Positions 14,467-22,673 of a stretch of 24,422 nt of DNA are shown piece after piece. The translations under genes and the position numbers were made by a program. The stretch is from Gammaproteobacteria bacterium (GTDB lineage Bacteria > Pseudomonadota > Gammaproteobacteria > Methylococcales > UBA2780), in NCBI GenBank assembly GCA_003646305.1, contig QNFJ01000010.1, positions 1-24,422 on the forward strand, in the 5' to 3' direction. Within the stretch, counting starts at the first letter, position 1. Each line of letters starts with the position of its first letter. Below the pieces are notes generated by a model that ran no database searches, was not told the DNA's origin, and saw nothing but the letters and a program-made list of their open reading frames with translations.

Positions 14467-15048
14467 CTACCCTTTTACCAAACCGGCAAAGCCCATGAAG
14501 GCGAGAGACATCAGGCCGGCTGTAATCAGCGCAATAGAGTTGCCTTTAAAGGGTGCGGGTACATCAGAGACGTCGATTCGCTCGCGAAGCGAGGCGAACA
14601 AAACTAACACCAGAGAAAAACCAATGGCAGCACCAAATCCATAGAGAGCAGACTGCATGAAGCCGTGCTGCTTTTGAAGATTAAGTAGCGCGACACCGAG
14701 CACGGCACAGTTGGTTGTGATGAGCGGTAGAAAAATACCGAGCACTTTGTATAGCATCGGGCTGGTCTTATGAACAACCATTTCGGTGAACTGTACAACA
14801 ACGGCAATTACGACGATGAAAGCGATGGTTCTAAGGTACTCAAGACCTAGAGGGAGCAGCAAATATTCGTAGGTAAGATAGCTACAAACCGATGAGAGCG
14901 TTAGCACAAACGTTGTGGCAAGCCCCATTCCCATAGCCGTTTCCAGCTTGCGAGAGACACCCATAAAGGGGCACAAACCTAGAAATTTGACCAGCACGAA
15001 ATTGTTAACCAGTATCGTGCTGACGAGGATGAGTAGGTATTCTTGCAT
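14467..15048 (-). CDS. rnfA: Rnf electron transport complex subunit A
   Basis: An integral membrane subunit related to RnfE and NqrE. Its 193 residues equal E. coli RsxA. NNFVLVKFLGLCPFMGVS and GIFLPLITTNCAVLGVALLN are diagnostic; they hold the paired cysteines thought to bind an iron centre between RnfA and RnfE. It is the first gene of the rnfABCDGE-nth operon, with its own promoter about 50 bases upstream. No clear Shine-Dalgarno precedes the ATG, but the start aligns with the family. Confidence 0.97.
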   Translation of the reverse strand: MQEYLLILVSTILVNNFVLVKFLGLCPFMGVSRKLETAMGMGLATTFVLTLSSVCSYLTYEYLLLPLGLEYLRTIAFIVVIAVVVQFTEMVVHKTSPMLYKVLGIFLPLITTNCAVLGVALLNLQKQHGFMQSALYGFGAAIGFSLVLVLFASLRERIDVSDVPAPFKGNSIALITAGLMSLAFMGFAGLVKG

Positions 15049-15098
15049 ATCGGTTTAAGTAATAAAAACCTTATTTTATATATCGTTTAGTAATGTCT

Positions 15099-15127
15099 AT
15101 TTTAGAGTGCGCTGCACCGCATCACAA
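15099..15127 (-). promoter_or_regulatory. Sigma70-type promoter of the rnf operon
   Basis: Reading leftwards, a -35 TTGTGA (15127-15122), exactly 17 bases of spacer, and a -10 TAAAAT (15104-15099). Transcription would start near 15092, about 44 bases before rnfA. The spacer carries GTGC-N3-GCAC (15108-15118), an interrupted palindrome that could be a regulator site, although this is speculative. Confidence 0.65.
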
Positions 15128-15155
15128 ACCGATCTGGTTATTTCAACAGATCAGA
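15126..15155 (-). terminator. Weak terminator-like inverted repeat after metG
   Basis: CAGATC (15147-15152 on plus) pairs with GATCTG (15131-15136) across a 10-base loop, and imperfect flanking pairs extend the stem. Only three T follow in the leftward direction. It may reduce readthrough from metG into rnf, and it abuts the rnf -35 element. Low confidence as a terminator. Confidence 0.3.
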
Positions 15156-15172
15156 TTTGAATATGGCGCTGT

Positions 15173-17206
15173 CTACTTTACGCGCATTCCAGGTTGTGCG
15201 CCTGAATGGGGCTCTAAAATCCATAGTTCTTTGCCGCCAGGTCCTGCCGCAAGCACCATTCCTTCCGAAAGGCCAAAACGCATTTGCCTTGGCTGTAAAT
15301 TGGCGACCACAACGGTTAATTTGCCAATGAGATCCTCCGGACTATAGGCGGCCTTAATGCCGGCAAAGACGTTGCGTGTTTCGCCGCCGATATCAACGGT
15401 CAGCTGGAGCAGTTTGTCGGCCCCTTCAACATGCTTTGCCTCAACGATTTCTGCAATTCTGAGATCGATTTTGGCAAAGTCATCAAATTCGATGGTTTCA
15501 GCAACCGGTTCGACTGAAGGTTTGGACGGTTTTTTGGCCTTTACTGGTGTGGTTGTTAAAGTTTCTTTTGATGCATCGACCATTTTTTCAATCTTATCGA
15601 GCTCCACACGGATCATGAGTGGTTTGAATTTATTGATTTTATGGTTGCAGAGTGGTGTAGCACCGGCTGGCCAGGGCTGCGACTCGATGTTTAGGAATTG
15701 CTCGGCTGCTTCTGCAAGCTTAGGCAGGACCGGTTTTAAGTAGGCAACCAAAAGCCTGAAAAGATTTAGCCCAACGCTGCAAATAGCCTGCAGTTCCGCG
15801 TCGCTGTTTTCCTGTTTGGCCACAACCCAGGGCTGTTTTTCATCAATGTACTGGTTAGCCCGATCGGCAAGCGCCATGATTTCGCGCATCGCTTTGCCGT
15901 AGTCGCGGCCTTCGTAAAGGGCTGCGATTGATTCATTTGCAGCAACAAATTCCTGGAAGAGTTGTGGTTCTGCGCATTCGGCTGACAACATGTCATCAAA
16001 GCGTTTTTTAATAAAACCACTACAGCGGCTACCAATATTGACCACTTTGCCAACCAGGTCTGAGTTAACGCGCTGTGCAAAATCTTCAAAATTGAGGTCG
16101 AGATCTTCGATGCTGCCATTGAGTTTGGCGGCAAAGTAATAGCGCAGGTATTCGGGGTTCAAATGGTCAAGATAGGTACGGGCTTTAATGAATGTACCGC
16201 GTGATTTGGACATTTTCTCGCCGTTAACGGTCAGGAAACCGTGTGCAAAAATGGCACTGGGCGTTCTAAATCCAGCGCCTTCAAGCATTGCCGGCCAGAA
16301 GAGCCCGTGGAAGTAGATAATATCTTTACCGATAAAGTGATAAAGCTCTGTTTTGCTGTCGGGATTCCAGTACTCATCGAAGTTGAGTCCCTTTTCCTCG
16401 CAAAGTTTTTTAAAGCTGGCAATGTAACCGATTGGTGCGTCGAGCCAGACATAAAAGAACTTACCGGGCGCATCAGGAATTTCAAAGCCAAAGTAGGGGG
16501 CATCGCGAGAAATATCCCATTCCTGCAATCCGCCTTCGAGCCATTCATTGAGTTTATTGGCCACCTCGGGCTGTAGATGGCCGGCATGAATCCAGCTCTT
16601 AAGCATTTCGGTGTAATGACTGAGTTTGAAGAAGTAGTGAACCGAATCGCGGTCGACCGGTTTTTCTCCGGAAATGGCAGACACCGCATTTTTAAGATCC
16701 GTTGGCGCGTAAGTGGCGCCACAAACTTCGCAGTTGTCACCGTACTGGTCGGTTGCGTCGCACTTGGGGCAGTCACCTTTAATGAAGCGGTCGGGGAGAA
16801 ACATCTTTTTGACGGGATCGTAGGCCTGGGTGATGTTTTTTGACTCGATATGTCCTGCGTCACGCTGGCGGGTATAGATCAGTTCTGCAAAATGACGATT
16901 CTCTTCCGAGTGGGTGCTGTGGTAGATATCAAACTCGATGTTAAATTCGATAAAATCGGCCAGATGTTCTTTGCCCACTTTGGCAATCAGTTCTTCGGGC
17001 GAAATGCCCTCTTGCTGTGCTTTGAGCATAATGGGTGTGCCGTGGGTATCGTCGGCACAGACGTAATGGCAATCATGACCGCGCTGCTTTTGGAAACGAA
17101 CCCAGATATCGGTTTGAAGATATTCAACCAGATGGCCAATATGGATCGGGCCATTTGCATAAGGGAGAGCGCTGGTGACAAGGATTTTTCGTTTGTTTTC
17201 TGGCAT
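15173..17206 (-). CDS. metG: Methionyl-tRNA synthetase
   Basis: MetG charges tRNA-Met in the cytoplasm. From ATG 17206 it has 677 residues, the same as E. coli MetG. Signature HIGH motif HIGH (22-25, in ANGPIHIGHL), zinc ligands C146, C149, C159 and C162, the WLDAPIGY block, KMSKS at 331-335, and the C-terminal tRNA-binding domain (FDDFAKIDLRIAEI … LRQMRFG-like, ending GMRVK) are all present. In-frame ATGs upstream (to 17275) were rejected because the homologous start is MPENKRKILVTSALPYANG and the likely -10 element lies between them. It is divergent from mrp; metG/mrp/dcd neighbours are common in gammaproteobacteria. Confidence 0.97.
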   Translation of the reverse strand: MPENKRKILVTSALPYANGPIHIGHLVEYLQTDIWVRFQKQRGHDCHYVCADDTHGTPIMLKAQQEGISPEELIAKVGKEHLADFIEFNIEFDIYHSTHSEENRHFAELIYTRQRDAGHIESKNITQAYDPVKKMFLPDRFIKGDCPKCDATDQYGDNCEVCGATYAPTDLKNAVSAISGEKPVDRDSVHYFFKLSHYTEMLKSWIHAGHLQPEVANKLNEWLEGGLQEWDISRDAPYFGFEIPDAPGKFFYVWLDAPIGYIASFKKLCEEKGLNFDEYWNPDSKTELYHFIGKDIIYFHGLFWPAMLEGAGFRTPSAIFAHGFLTVNGEKMSKSRGTFIKARTYLDHLNPEYLRYYFAAKLNGSIEDLDLNFEDFAQRVNSDLVGKVVNIGSRCSGFIKKRFDDMLSAECAEPQLFQEFVAANESIAALYEGRDYGKAMREIMALADRANQYIDEKQPWVVAKQENSDAELQAICSVGLNLFRLLVAYLKPVLPKLAEAAEQFLNIESQPWPAGATPLCNHKINKFKPLMIRVELDKIEKMVDASKETLTTTPVKAKKPSKPSVEPVAETIEFDDFAKIDLRIAEIVEAKHVEGADKLLQLTVDIGGETRNVFAGIKAAYSPEDLIGKLTVVVANLQPRQMRFGLSEGMVLAAGPGGKELWILEPHSGAQPGMRVK

Positions 17207-17249
17207 GTTTCCGATAACAGGTTGAATGGGTTCGATAAAATAACAGCAC

Positions 17250-17258
17250 ATTATCTCA
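17250..17258 (-). promoter_or_regulatory. Candidate extended -10 promoter of metG
   Basis: Leftwards, TGA followed by GATAAT (17258-17250) is an extended -10 element. A poor -35 (TTCATG) stands 17 bases upstream. The start would be near 17243, giving a leader of about 37 bases before the ATG at 17206. Confidence 0.45.
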
Positions 17259-17326
17259 TAGAGCGATGGGTACATGAAGTTATGGGGCGTGTTAATCTCA
17301 AAATGTGTACAATGAGGCGGTTAAGC

Positions 17327-17352
17327 AACGGGGTCGTAACCCGTTATTTTTT
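17327..17352 (+). promoter_or_regulatory. Terminator-like hairpin in the mrp leader
   Basis: AACGGG (17327-17332) pairs with CCCGTT (17340-17345) over a 7-base loop, followed by A and six T (17347-17352). This is a compact intrinsic-terminator shape located 30 bases before the mrp start. No rightward gene lies upstream for it to end. A possible -10 TACAAT lies at 17308-17313 without a good -35. It may attenuate mrp transcription; function not shown. Confidence 0.45.
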
Positions 17353-17381
17353 ATGGTTTTGTTTTGTAGGGGAATTTGAAC

Positions 17382-18473
17382 ATGGCAGGTATCGATCGGG
17401 CTGGCATCGAGGCGCAGTTAAAGACATACATTGATCCGTATACAGAAGAGGATTTGGTGACTTCTAAATCGATCAAATCAATTGAGATTGATGGCAGTAG
17501 TGTTAGCGTGAAAATCGTTTTGGGATATCCTGCAGCGGGTATAAAAGAGGCGATGGTCGGGGTGTTAAAAGAAAAAATCACAGCCTTACCAGGTGTCAGC
17601 AGTGTTTTTGTCGATATCGACTTTAAAATTATCTCGCATACGGTTCAAAAGAATCTGAAGCCGATGCCCGGCGTTAAAAACATCATTGCTGTTGCTTCGG
17701 GTAAAGGTGGCGTCGGTAAATCGACAACGTCCGTCAATCTTGCTTTGGCCCTGTCTACAGAAGGTGCAAGAGTCGGGCTGCTGGATGCAGATATTTACGG
17801 TCCCAGCATCCCGCAAATGTTTGGTCTTTCCGGTAAGCCCGATAGTCGTGATGGGAAATCCATCGAACCTAAAGTGGCTTACGGCATTCAATGCATGTCT
17901 GTTGGATTCATGGTGGATGAAGAGACGCCGCTGATACTGCGTGGGCCGATGGTTGTGGGCGCATTGCAGCAGCTTCTGAATGAGACAAACTGGGATAATC
18001 TGGATTACCTGATTATTGACCTGCCACCGGGAACAGGAGATATACAGCTGACCTTGTCTCAGCAAGTTCCTGTTAGTGGCGCAGTGATTGTGACGACACC
18101 TCAGGATATTGCGCTGCTGGATGCACAGAAGGCGCTAAAAATGTTTGAGCGCGTTGAAATTCCGGTGATTGGCGTGATCGAGAATATGAGCATCCATATT
18201 TGTAGCGAGTGCGGACATGAAGAGTCTATTTTCGGTAAAGGTGGCGGTGCCTTTATGGCAGAGAAATACAGCGTTGATCTATTAGGCGCGTTACCGCTGG
18301 ATATTTCGATCCGTGAGAATGCAGATAGCGGAAACCCCTCTGTCTCTGCAGACCCCGATGGGCGAGTGGCGGCCATTTATCGCGAAATCGCACGAAAAGT
18401 TTCTGCAAAATTGGCACTGAAATCAAAAGATTTCAGTGGTTTGTTTCCCAACATCGTTATCGAAAATAATTAA
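17382..18473 (+). CDS. apbC: Mrp/ApbC family iron-sulfur cluster carrier ATPase
   Basis: A cytoplasmic P-loop ATPase that holds and delivers 4Fe-4S clusters. From ATG 17382 it has 363 residues (E. coli Mrp 369). An N-terminal MIP18/DUF59-like domain occupies about 1-90. It is followed by a deviant Walker A GKGGVGKST (108-116), DADIYGPSIP, the Walker B region DYLIIDLPPGTGD, and the cluster-binding CxxC C274-C277 (ICSECGHE). The ATG is preferred over a TTG six bases upstream because AGGGG stands at the right distance. dcd begins one base after the stop, so the two are co-transcribed. Rnf and Nth nearby are Fe-S client-type proteins, although this neighbourhood may be only conserved gene order. 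Confidence 0.95.
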   Translation: MAGIDRAGIEAQLKTYIDPYTEEDLVTSKSIKSIEIDGSSVSVKIVLGYPAAGIKEAMVGVLKEKITALPGVSSVFVDIDFKIISHTVQKNLKPMPGVKNIIAVASGKGGVGKSTTSVNLALALSTEGARVGLLDADIYGPSIPQMFGLSGKPDSRDGKSIEPKVAYGIQCMSVGFMVDEETPLILRGPMVVGALQQLLNETNWDNLDYLIIDLPPGTGDIQLTLSQQVPVSGAVIVTTPQDIALLDAQKALKMFERVEIPVIGVIENMSIHICSECGHEESIFGKGGGAFMAEKYSVDLLGALPLDISIRENADSGNPSVSADPDGRVAAIYREIARKVSAKLALKSKDFSGLFPNIVIENN

Positions 18474-18474
18474 T

Positions 18475-19041
18475 ATGAGTATTAAATCAGATCACTGGAT
18501 TCGCCGTATGGCGGGAGATGAAGGGATGATTGCGCCTTTCGAGCCGGGGCAATGCCGGGAAAATGAGGAGGGAAGAATTATCTCTTACGGTACATCGAGT
18601 TATGGTTACGATGTTCGCTGTTCTGATGAGTTTAAGATATTTACGAACATTAACTCTGCCATTGTTGATCCTAAGAACTTTGATGAGGGGAGTTTTGTCG
18701 ATATCAAGTCAGATGTTTGCATTATTCCTCCAAACTCTTTTGCGTTAGCGCGTACCGTTGAGTACTTTAGAATTCCCCGTAGTGTTTTGACGATCTGCCT
18801 CGGCAAATCAACGTATGCCCGCTGTGGGATTATCGTTAATGTCACACCGCTGGAGCCCGAGTGGGAAGGTCATGTAACGCTGGAGTTTTCGAACACTACA
18901 CCGCTGCCGGCAAAGATTTATGCCAACGAAGGGGTTGCCCAAATGCTCTTTTTTGAGTCAGATGAGATCTGCGGCACATCTTACCGTGATAGAGGCGGGA
19001 AATATCAGGGGCAACAAGGGGTTACGCTGCCTAAAGCTTAA
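18475..19041 (+). CDS. dcd: dCTP deaminase
   Basis: Dcd converts dCTP to dUTP, feeding dTMP synthesis. From ATG 18475 there are 188 residues, the length of the common non-enteric proteobacterial form (E. coli 193). GKSTYARCG (S112, R116) and HVTLEFSN with E137, the counterpart of catalytic Glu138 of E. coli, are present, as are the conserved YGYDVR segment near 43-48, GVAQMLFFE, and the C-terminal lid RGGKYQGQQGVTLP. It starts one base after the mrp stop (TAA-T-ATG). An in-frame ATG at 18436 inside mrp is not supported. Confidence 0.95.
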   Translation: MSIKSDHWIRRMAGDEGMIAPFEPGQCRENEEGRIISYGTSSYGYDVRCSDEFKIFTNINSAIVDPKNFDEGSFVDIKSDVCIIPPNSFALARTVEYFRIPRSVLTICLGKSTYARCGIIVNVTPLEPEWEGHVTLEFSNTTPLPAKIYANEGVAQMLFFESDEICGTSYRDRGGKYQGQQGVTLPKA

Positions 19042-19050
19042 ATGACGGCC

Positions 19051-19079
19051 TTGCCAAACTGATGTCAGGTTGATATGTT
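19051..19079 (+). promoter_or_regulatory. Candidate promoter of the GGDEF gene
   Basis: A -35 TTGCCA (19051-19056), 17-base spacer, and -10 TATGTT (19074-19079). It sits in the 68-base gap after dcd, with predicted start near 19086 and ATG at 19110, so the cyclase gene is probably also transcribed on its own. Confidence 0.5.
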
Positions 19080-19109
19080 AAACCATTTAAAAAAACAGGG
19101 TTTTAGTCG

Positions 19110-20138
19110 ATGATTAACCTAGCTGTGGCAGAAGATAAATCATTATGCCGTTATTTGGCAGAAGAGCTCACCTCAAGGAGAGACCAGTTCTCACTCTGCA
19201 AATGTTTGGCAGAAATCCTGCAGAAACTGTTTTCTCCTGAGTCGTATGTTTTGTACGAGCTCAAAGGTGAAGATGGAGGGTATCCACGGCTTGAGCAGGC
19301 TCCTTCTACGATAAAGTTAATCAATCTACTCGATCCAGAGGCGCCTACTCAGACATTAGATAGTCTCGAAGGCGGTGGACAGGCGGTTAAGTTGGGACTG
19401 GCTGTAGAGAGAGCGCTTCCAAACGATAAAAAAAGGCTGATTCAGCCGGTTAAAGGGTTACTGGGGGTTCATGTCCTGATTGTTCTCGAAGGCTACAGCT
19501 ATAGAGAGGATGCGCGAAACTTGATCGGCAATCTCGCAACTATTTTTGGAAATCTGAATCTTTTACTGATGCAAAGTGAGCGAGATGCTTTAACGGGTTT
19601 ATTGAATCGCCAGGCTTTTGATCGAACAATGGCGCAAGTTCACCTGGATTTAGCCAATATTTATCGTCGCCAGCAGGATCACGATCAGTGCTCCTTTTTT
19701 GCAATGCTTGATATCGATCACTTTAAAAAAGTTAATGATACCTATGGCCATCTGCACGGAGATGAGGTGTTGCTCTCTTTCGCGCGTCTTATGGAGGCGA
19801 CTTTTCGCCACTCTGACTATCTTTTCAGGTATGGAGGTGAGGAGTTTGCCGTTATCCTGGTCAATGTTTTGCCGAAGCACGCGAATGCGGTGCTTGAGCG
19901 TTTTAGAGAGAGGGTTCAGGCAAACCTGTTTCCGCAGGTGGGAGAGGTGACGGTTAGCCTTGGCGTGACTGAGGTTGATGCAAGTTTACCGATCAGTTCG
20001 ATAATTGAGCAGGCAGATAGAGCGCTCTATTATGCAAAGAATCATGGTCGAAATAGTGTGGCCTATTATGAGCAGCTGGTTGAAAAAGGCGAGTTGAAAC
20101 CGATGGAGTTGCCCGAGAGTAACGTTGATATTTTCTGA
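19110..20138 (+). CDS. Diguanylate cyclase, GAF-like sensor plus GGDEF
   Basis: A 342-residue soluble protein predicted to make c-di-GMP. The N-terminal 155 residues have the size and pattern of a GAF-like sensor (ligand unknown; no membrane span). The GGDEF domain occupies about 158-325: DALTGLLNRQAF, MLDIDHFKKVNDTYGH, the active motif RYGGEEF (242-246) and an I-site RHSD (233-236) exactly five residues before it. It should therefore be active and product-inhibited. No EAL domain follows. Ribosome site before ATG 19110 is weak (caggg, far). It faces the DUF3108 gene tail to tail with only 27 bases between. Confidence 0.9.
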   Translation: MINLAVAEDKSLCRYLAEELTSRRDQFSLCKCLAEILQKLFSPESYVLYELKGEDGGYPRLEQAPSTIKLINLLDPEAPTQTLDSLEGGGQAVKLGLAVERALPNDKKRLIQPVKGLLGVHVLIVLEGYSYREDARNLIGNLATIFGNLNLLLMQSERDALTGLLNRQAFDRTMAQVHLDLANIYRRQQDHDQCSFFAMLDIDHFKKVNDTYGHLHGDEVLLSFARLMEATFRHSDYLFRYGGEEFAVILVNVLPKHANAVLERFRERVQANLFPQVGEVTVSLGVTEVDASLPISSIIEQADRALYYAKNHGRNSVAYYEQLVEKGELKPMELPESNVDIF

Positions 20139-20141
20139 AGT

Positions 20142-20167
20142 AACCACCGAGACCAGAGGTTCTTTTT
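20142..20167 (+). terminator. Weak terminator after the GGDEF gene
   Basis: AACC (20142-20145) pairs with GGTT (20158-20161), followed by C and five T (20163-20167). The short 4-bp stem with one further pair after a mismatch makes this weak. The T-run overlaps the end of the convergent gene. Confidence 0.3.
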
Positions 20168-20909
20168 ATTGCGGCATGGATAGCCTGGTGATCGTCATGG
20201 AATAGACGGCGCCATTTCGTGTTTTGTCGATTCTAATGGGTAAATAATTCAATCTGGGTGCTAGCCAAAGTGTTGTGTCAGACTGTTTTCCCGCTTTGCT
20301 GCGATTTATTCTGATTGTTTTAACAGTTCCGAGCTCGCTATTTAGAAGTTCGTTCCCCGTCGCGGAAAAGCGGTAGTTTTTGGGGCGACCACCATCAGCA
20401 ACAGAGTAGCTGTTTTGCATCGTCCCTTTTGATAGAGATTCCATCAAAGCGAGCTGGACAACTGCTTTGTCTAGTGTTTTCTCGGCTAGAGCCATTTTCC
20501 ACGAGTTACCATTTGTTGTGGTGTGAAGGGTTTGTTTATTCCAGTCAAATCTAACCTCGACCTCGTGCAGGCTGTTGCGATTTGAGCGTTTATAGCGATA
20601 GTGAGTTGGGCGCGGGAGCTGGTTGTGGTAATGCCAGACACTTTGCTCAATAACAAGGTCTTCGCGAATCCATGAAAGGGGTGCAACAGGTTCGGTTTTT
20701 GATTCGAATAGAAAACCCTCATCGTGTCGTTGAAGAGACAGGTTTACCGTTGCGATGGGAATGGCTCCGCGCGCTAATCGGTATTCAGCAGAGAAGAGAG
20801 GGATTTCTGCGGCAGTGTGTGCGGAGAAGAATAGCAGGCAAAAAAGAAGGGCAAGCGGCGCAATCTGTTCCGCAATAGCCGACCGGAAAGATGGAATATT
20901 GAGGTTCAT
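20166..20909 (-). CDS. DUF3108 family exported protein
   Basis: A 247-residue protein from ATG 20909. It has a signal peptide (hydrophobic core APLALLFCLLFFSAHTAA, cleavage likely before EIPLF), then a beta-rich domain starting FSAEYRLARGAIPIATVNLSL and ending in LPIRIDKTRNGAVYSMTI, the DUF3108 pattern. The function is not known; it is probably periplasmic or on the outer-membrane inner face. It follows purN by 19 bases, the common gammaproteobacterial order purM-purN-DUF3108, and so shares that transcript. An in-frame ATG at 21026 within purN would hide the signal peptide behind 39 extra residues and was rejected. Confidence 0.85.
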   Translation of the reverse strand: MNLNIPSFRSAIAEQIAPLALLFCLLFFSAHTAAEIPLFSAEYRLARGAIPIATVNLSLQRHDEGFLFESKTEPVAPLSWIREDLVIEQSVWHYHNQLPRPTHYRYKRSNRNSLHEVEVRFDWNKQTLHTTTNGNSWKMALAEKTLDKAVVQLALMESLSKGTMQNSYSVADGGRPKNYRFSATGNELLNSELGTVKTIRINRSKAGKQSDTTLWLAPRLNYLPIRIDKTRNGAVYSMTITRLSMPQ

Positions 20910-20928
20910 TTGCCTGGCCGCTTTCACG

Positions 20929-21579
20929 CTATCCTTCGCTGTCGGGCTCCAGAATAACTGGAGATTTAAGTGGAGCACCATCGCAGCAGGGGGTGCCGGT
21001 AGCCAGAACAAGCCTCTTTTCAGCAATCCAGCGGAGCACCTCTGGGTAGAGCAGGTGCTCTTTCTGCTTCGTCCGCTCAGTAAGTGTTTCAGCGGTATCC
21101 CCGGGGAGGATGGGTAGTTTTATTTGTGCAATGACGGGACCGCCATCAAGTTCGCTAGTGACGAGGTGTACGCTGCTGCCATGCTCAGTATCGCCGGCCT
21201 CAATTGCGCGGCGGTGTGTGTCGAGCCCTTTGTATTTTGGAAGCAGGGCGGGGTGAATGTTGATTAGTTTGCCTTGGTAGTGATCGACAAACTGTTCGCC
21301 CAAAATCCGCATGAATCCGGCTAAAACGATCAGGTCTGGCTTGTAGAAATCGATCAGTTTTATCAAAGCAGCTTCAAAAGTCGGCCGGTCAGGGAATAGC
21401 TTGTGGTCAATTTCGTGCGCCGGGATTTCCGCTTTTTGTGCTCGCGCCAAGCCGCCTACATTTGGACGGTTACTAATAACTGCGACAATCTCGATGGGCA
21501 GGCCGCTCTGTTGCCGGTTAATAAAAGACTGTAGCAGCGTTCCTTCCCCGGATAACAGGACGACAATCTTTAATGGCAT
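20929..21579 (-). CDS. purN: Phosphoribosylglycinamide formyltransferase PurN
   Basis: PurN formylates GAR with 10-formyl-THF, the third purine step. From ATG 21579 there are 216 residues (E. coli 212). The catalytic triad is intact: N107 and H109 in INIHPALLP, and D145 in SELDGGPVI. VLAGFMRIL and LPKYKGLDTH are also conserved. Odd point: the substrate phosphate loop reads SGEGTLLQ, where the family usually has SG-x-G-[ST]-N-LQ, so the Asn contacting the GAR phosphate is Leu15. The start is one base after the purM stop (TGA-T-ATG), so translation is coupled. The in-frame ATG at 21654 lies inside purM and is not the start. Confidence 0.95.
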   Translation of the reverse strand: MPLKIVVLLSGEGTLLQSFINRQQSGLPIEIVAVISNRPNVGGLARAQKAEIPAHEIDHKLFPDRPTFEAALIKLIDFYKPDLIVLAGFMRILGEQFVDHYQGKLINIHPALLPKYKGLDTHRRAIEAGDTEHGSSVHLVTSELDGGPVIAQIKLPILPGDTAETLTERTKQKEHLLYPEVLRWIAEKRLVLATGTPCCDGAPLKSPVILEPDSEG

Positions 21580-21580
21580 A

Positions 21581-22627
21581 TCAACTACGGGAATAGGTGA
21601 CCTGTTCACCATCACCACGTGGGGTGATTCGGCCGATGCAGAAAGCAGTCTCACCGGCAGCTTCCAGTTGCTGAATAGTCGCTTCTTTTGTTTCGGCAGG
21701 AATGCAGATAAGCATACCTATGCCGCAGTTGAAGGTACGTAATAGCTCATCTTCAGCAATGTTTCCCTCTTCTTGAAGCCAGTCAAAAATGGCCGGTTTA
21801 TTCCAGCTGCTCAGGTCAATATTGGCGCCTAATTCATCGGGAAGAACGCGAGGAAGATTCTCGGTGATGCCGCCGCCTGTAATGTGGGCAAGCGCATGAA
21901 CTGGCTGTTTTGCAATAAGCTCAAGGAGTGGTTTCACATAAATTCGAGTCGGCGCTAATAGTGTTTCGCCGAGCGTTTGACCCGCGAATGGCTGGTCGAG
22001 CGAGCTGTTGGAATGCTCTAAAACCTTCCTGATTAATGAGTAGCCATTGGAATGAGGGCCAGATGAGGCGAGGCCAATAAGGCAATCCCCTTCGCTGACC
22101 TTACTGCCATCAATGACGTTCTCTTTTTCGGCGATACCGACACAGAAACCGGCAAGATCATAGTCGCCATCAGCGTACATTCCCGGCATCTCCGCAGTCT
22201 CACCGCCAACCAACGCAGCGCCAGAGAGTTCACAGCCTTTGCCAATCCCTTCGATAACATGGGTGGCAACGTCGATATCGAGTTTGCCCGAAGCGAAATA
22301 GTCGAGGAAAAAGAGTGGTTCAGCACCTTGAACGATGATGTCATTGACACACATGGCAACCAGATCGATGCCGATGGTATCGTGTTTGTCCATCATCGTC
22401 GCCAGTTTTAACTTCGTACCCACGCCGTCCGTGCCAGAAATAAGAACGGGCTGTTTATAGCGGTCGAGTGGCAACTCAAACATGGAGCCAAAGCCACCAA
22501 GGCCAGACATCACACCAGGAATGCGAGTCCTGGCCGCGATCGGTTTTATCCTGTCCACCAGCTCGTTACCCGCATTGATGTCGACACCAGCACTTTTATA
22601 GCTAAGAGACTCTCTATTATCGGTCAA
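21581..22627 (-). CDS. purM: Phosphoribosylformylglycinamidine cyclo-ligase (AIR synthetase) PurM
   Basis: PurM closes the imidazole ring of AIR using ATP, the fifth purine step. The open frame runs to 22927, but homology begins at the TTG at 22627, which gives MTDNRESLSYKSAGVDINAG and 348 residues (E. coli 345). A GGAA ribosome site stands six bases upstream of that TTG, and the region further up is the divergent DUF2066 gene. Motifs: SGTDGVGTKLKL, GAEPLFFLDYFASGKL, LVGGETAEMPGMY, SSGPHSNGYSLIR, HITGGGITENLPRVLP. It is the first gene of purM-purN-DUF3108 with a likely promoter just upstream. Confidence 0.95.
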   Translation of the reverse strand: MTDNRESLSYKSAGVDINAGNELVDRIKPIAARTRIPGVMSGLGGFGSMFELPLDRYKQPVLISGTDGVGTKLKLATMMDKHDTIGIDLVAMCVNDIIVQGAEPLFFLDYFASGKLDIDVATHVIEGIGKGCELSGAALVGGETAEMPGMYADGDYDLAGFCVGIAEKENVIDGSKVSEGDCLIGLASSGPHSNGYSLIRKVLEHSNSSLDQPFAGQTLGETLLAPTRIYVKPLLELIAKQPVHALAHITGGGITENLPRVLPDELGANIDLSSWNKPAIFDWLQEEGNIAEDELLRTFNCGIGMLICIPAETKEATIQQLEAAGETAFCIGRITPRGDGEQVTYSRS

Positions 22628-22661
22628 GGCAATTCCAGAACAGTTTTGAAAATGGGTGGCA

Positions 22662-22670
22662 ATTGTATCA
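22662..22670 (-). promoter_or_regulatory. Extended -10 promoter of purM
   Basis: Leftwards, TGA followed by TACAAT (22670-22662); predicted start near 22655, about 28 bases before the TTG start of purM. No good -35 is seen, as expected for an extended -10 type. I see no 16-base PurR-type palindrome nearby. Confidence 0.5.
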
Positions 22671-22673
22671 GAT

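Noticed and set aside
17207..17275. Longer metG start at 17275
   Set aside because: Family length and N-terminus fit 17206, and the likely promoter -10 lies at 17250-17258, inside the extension.
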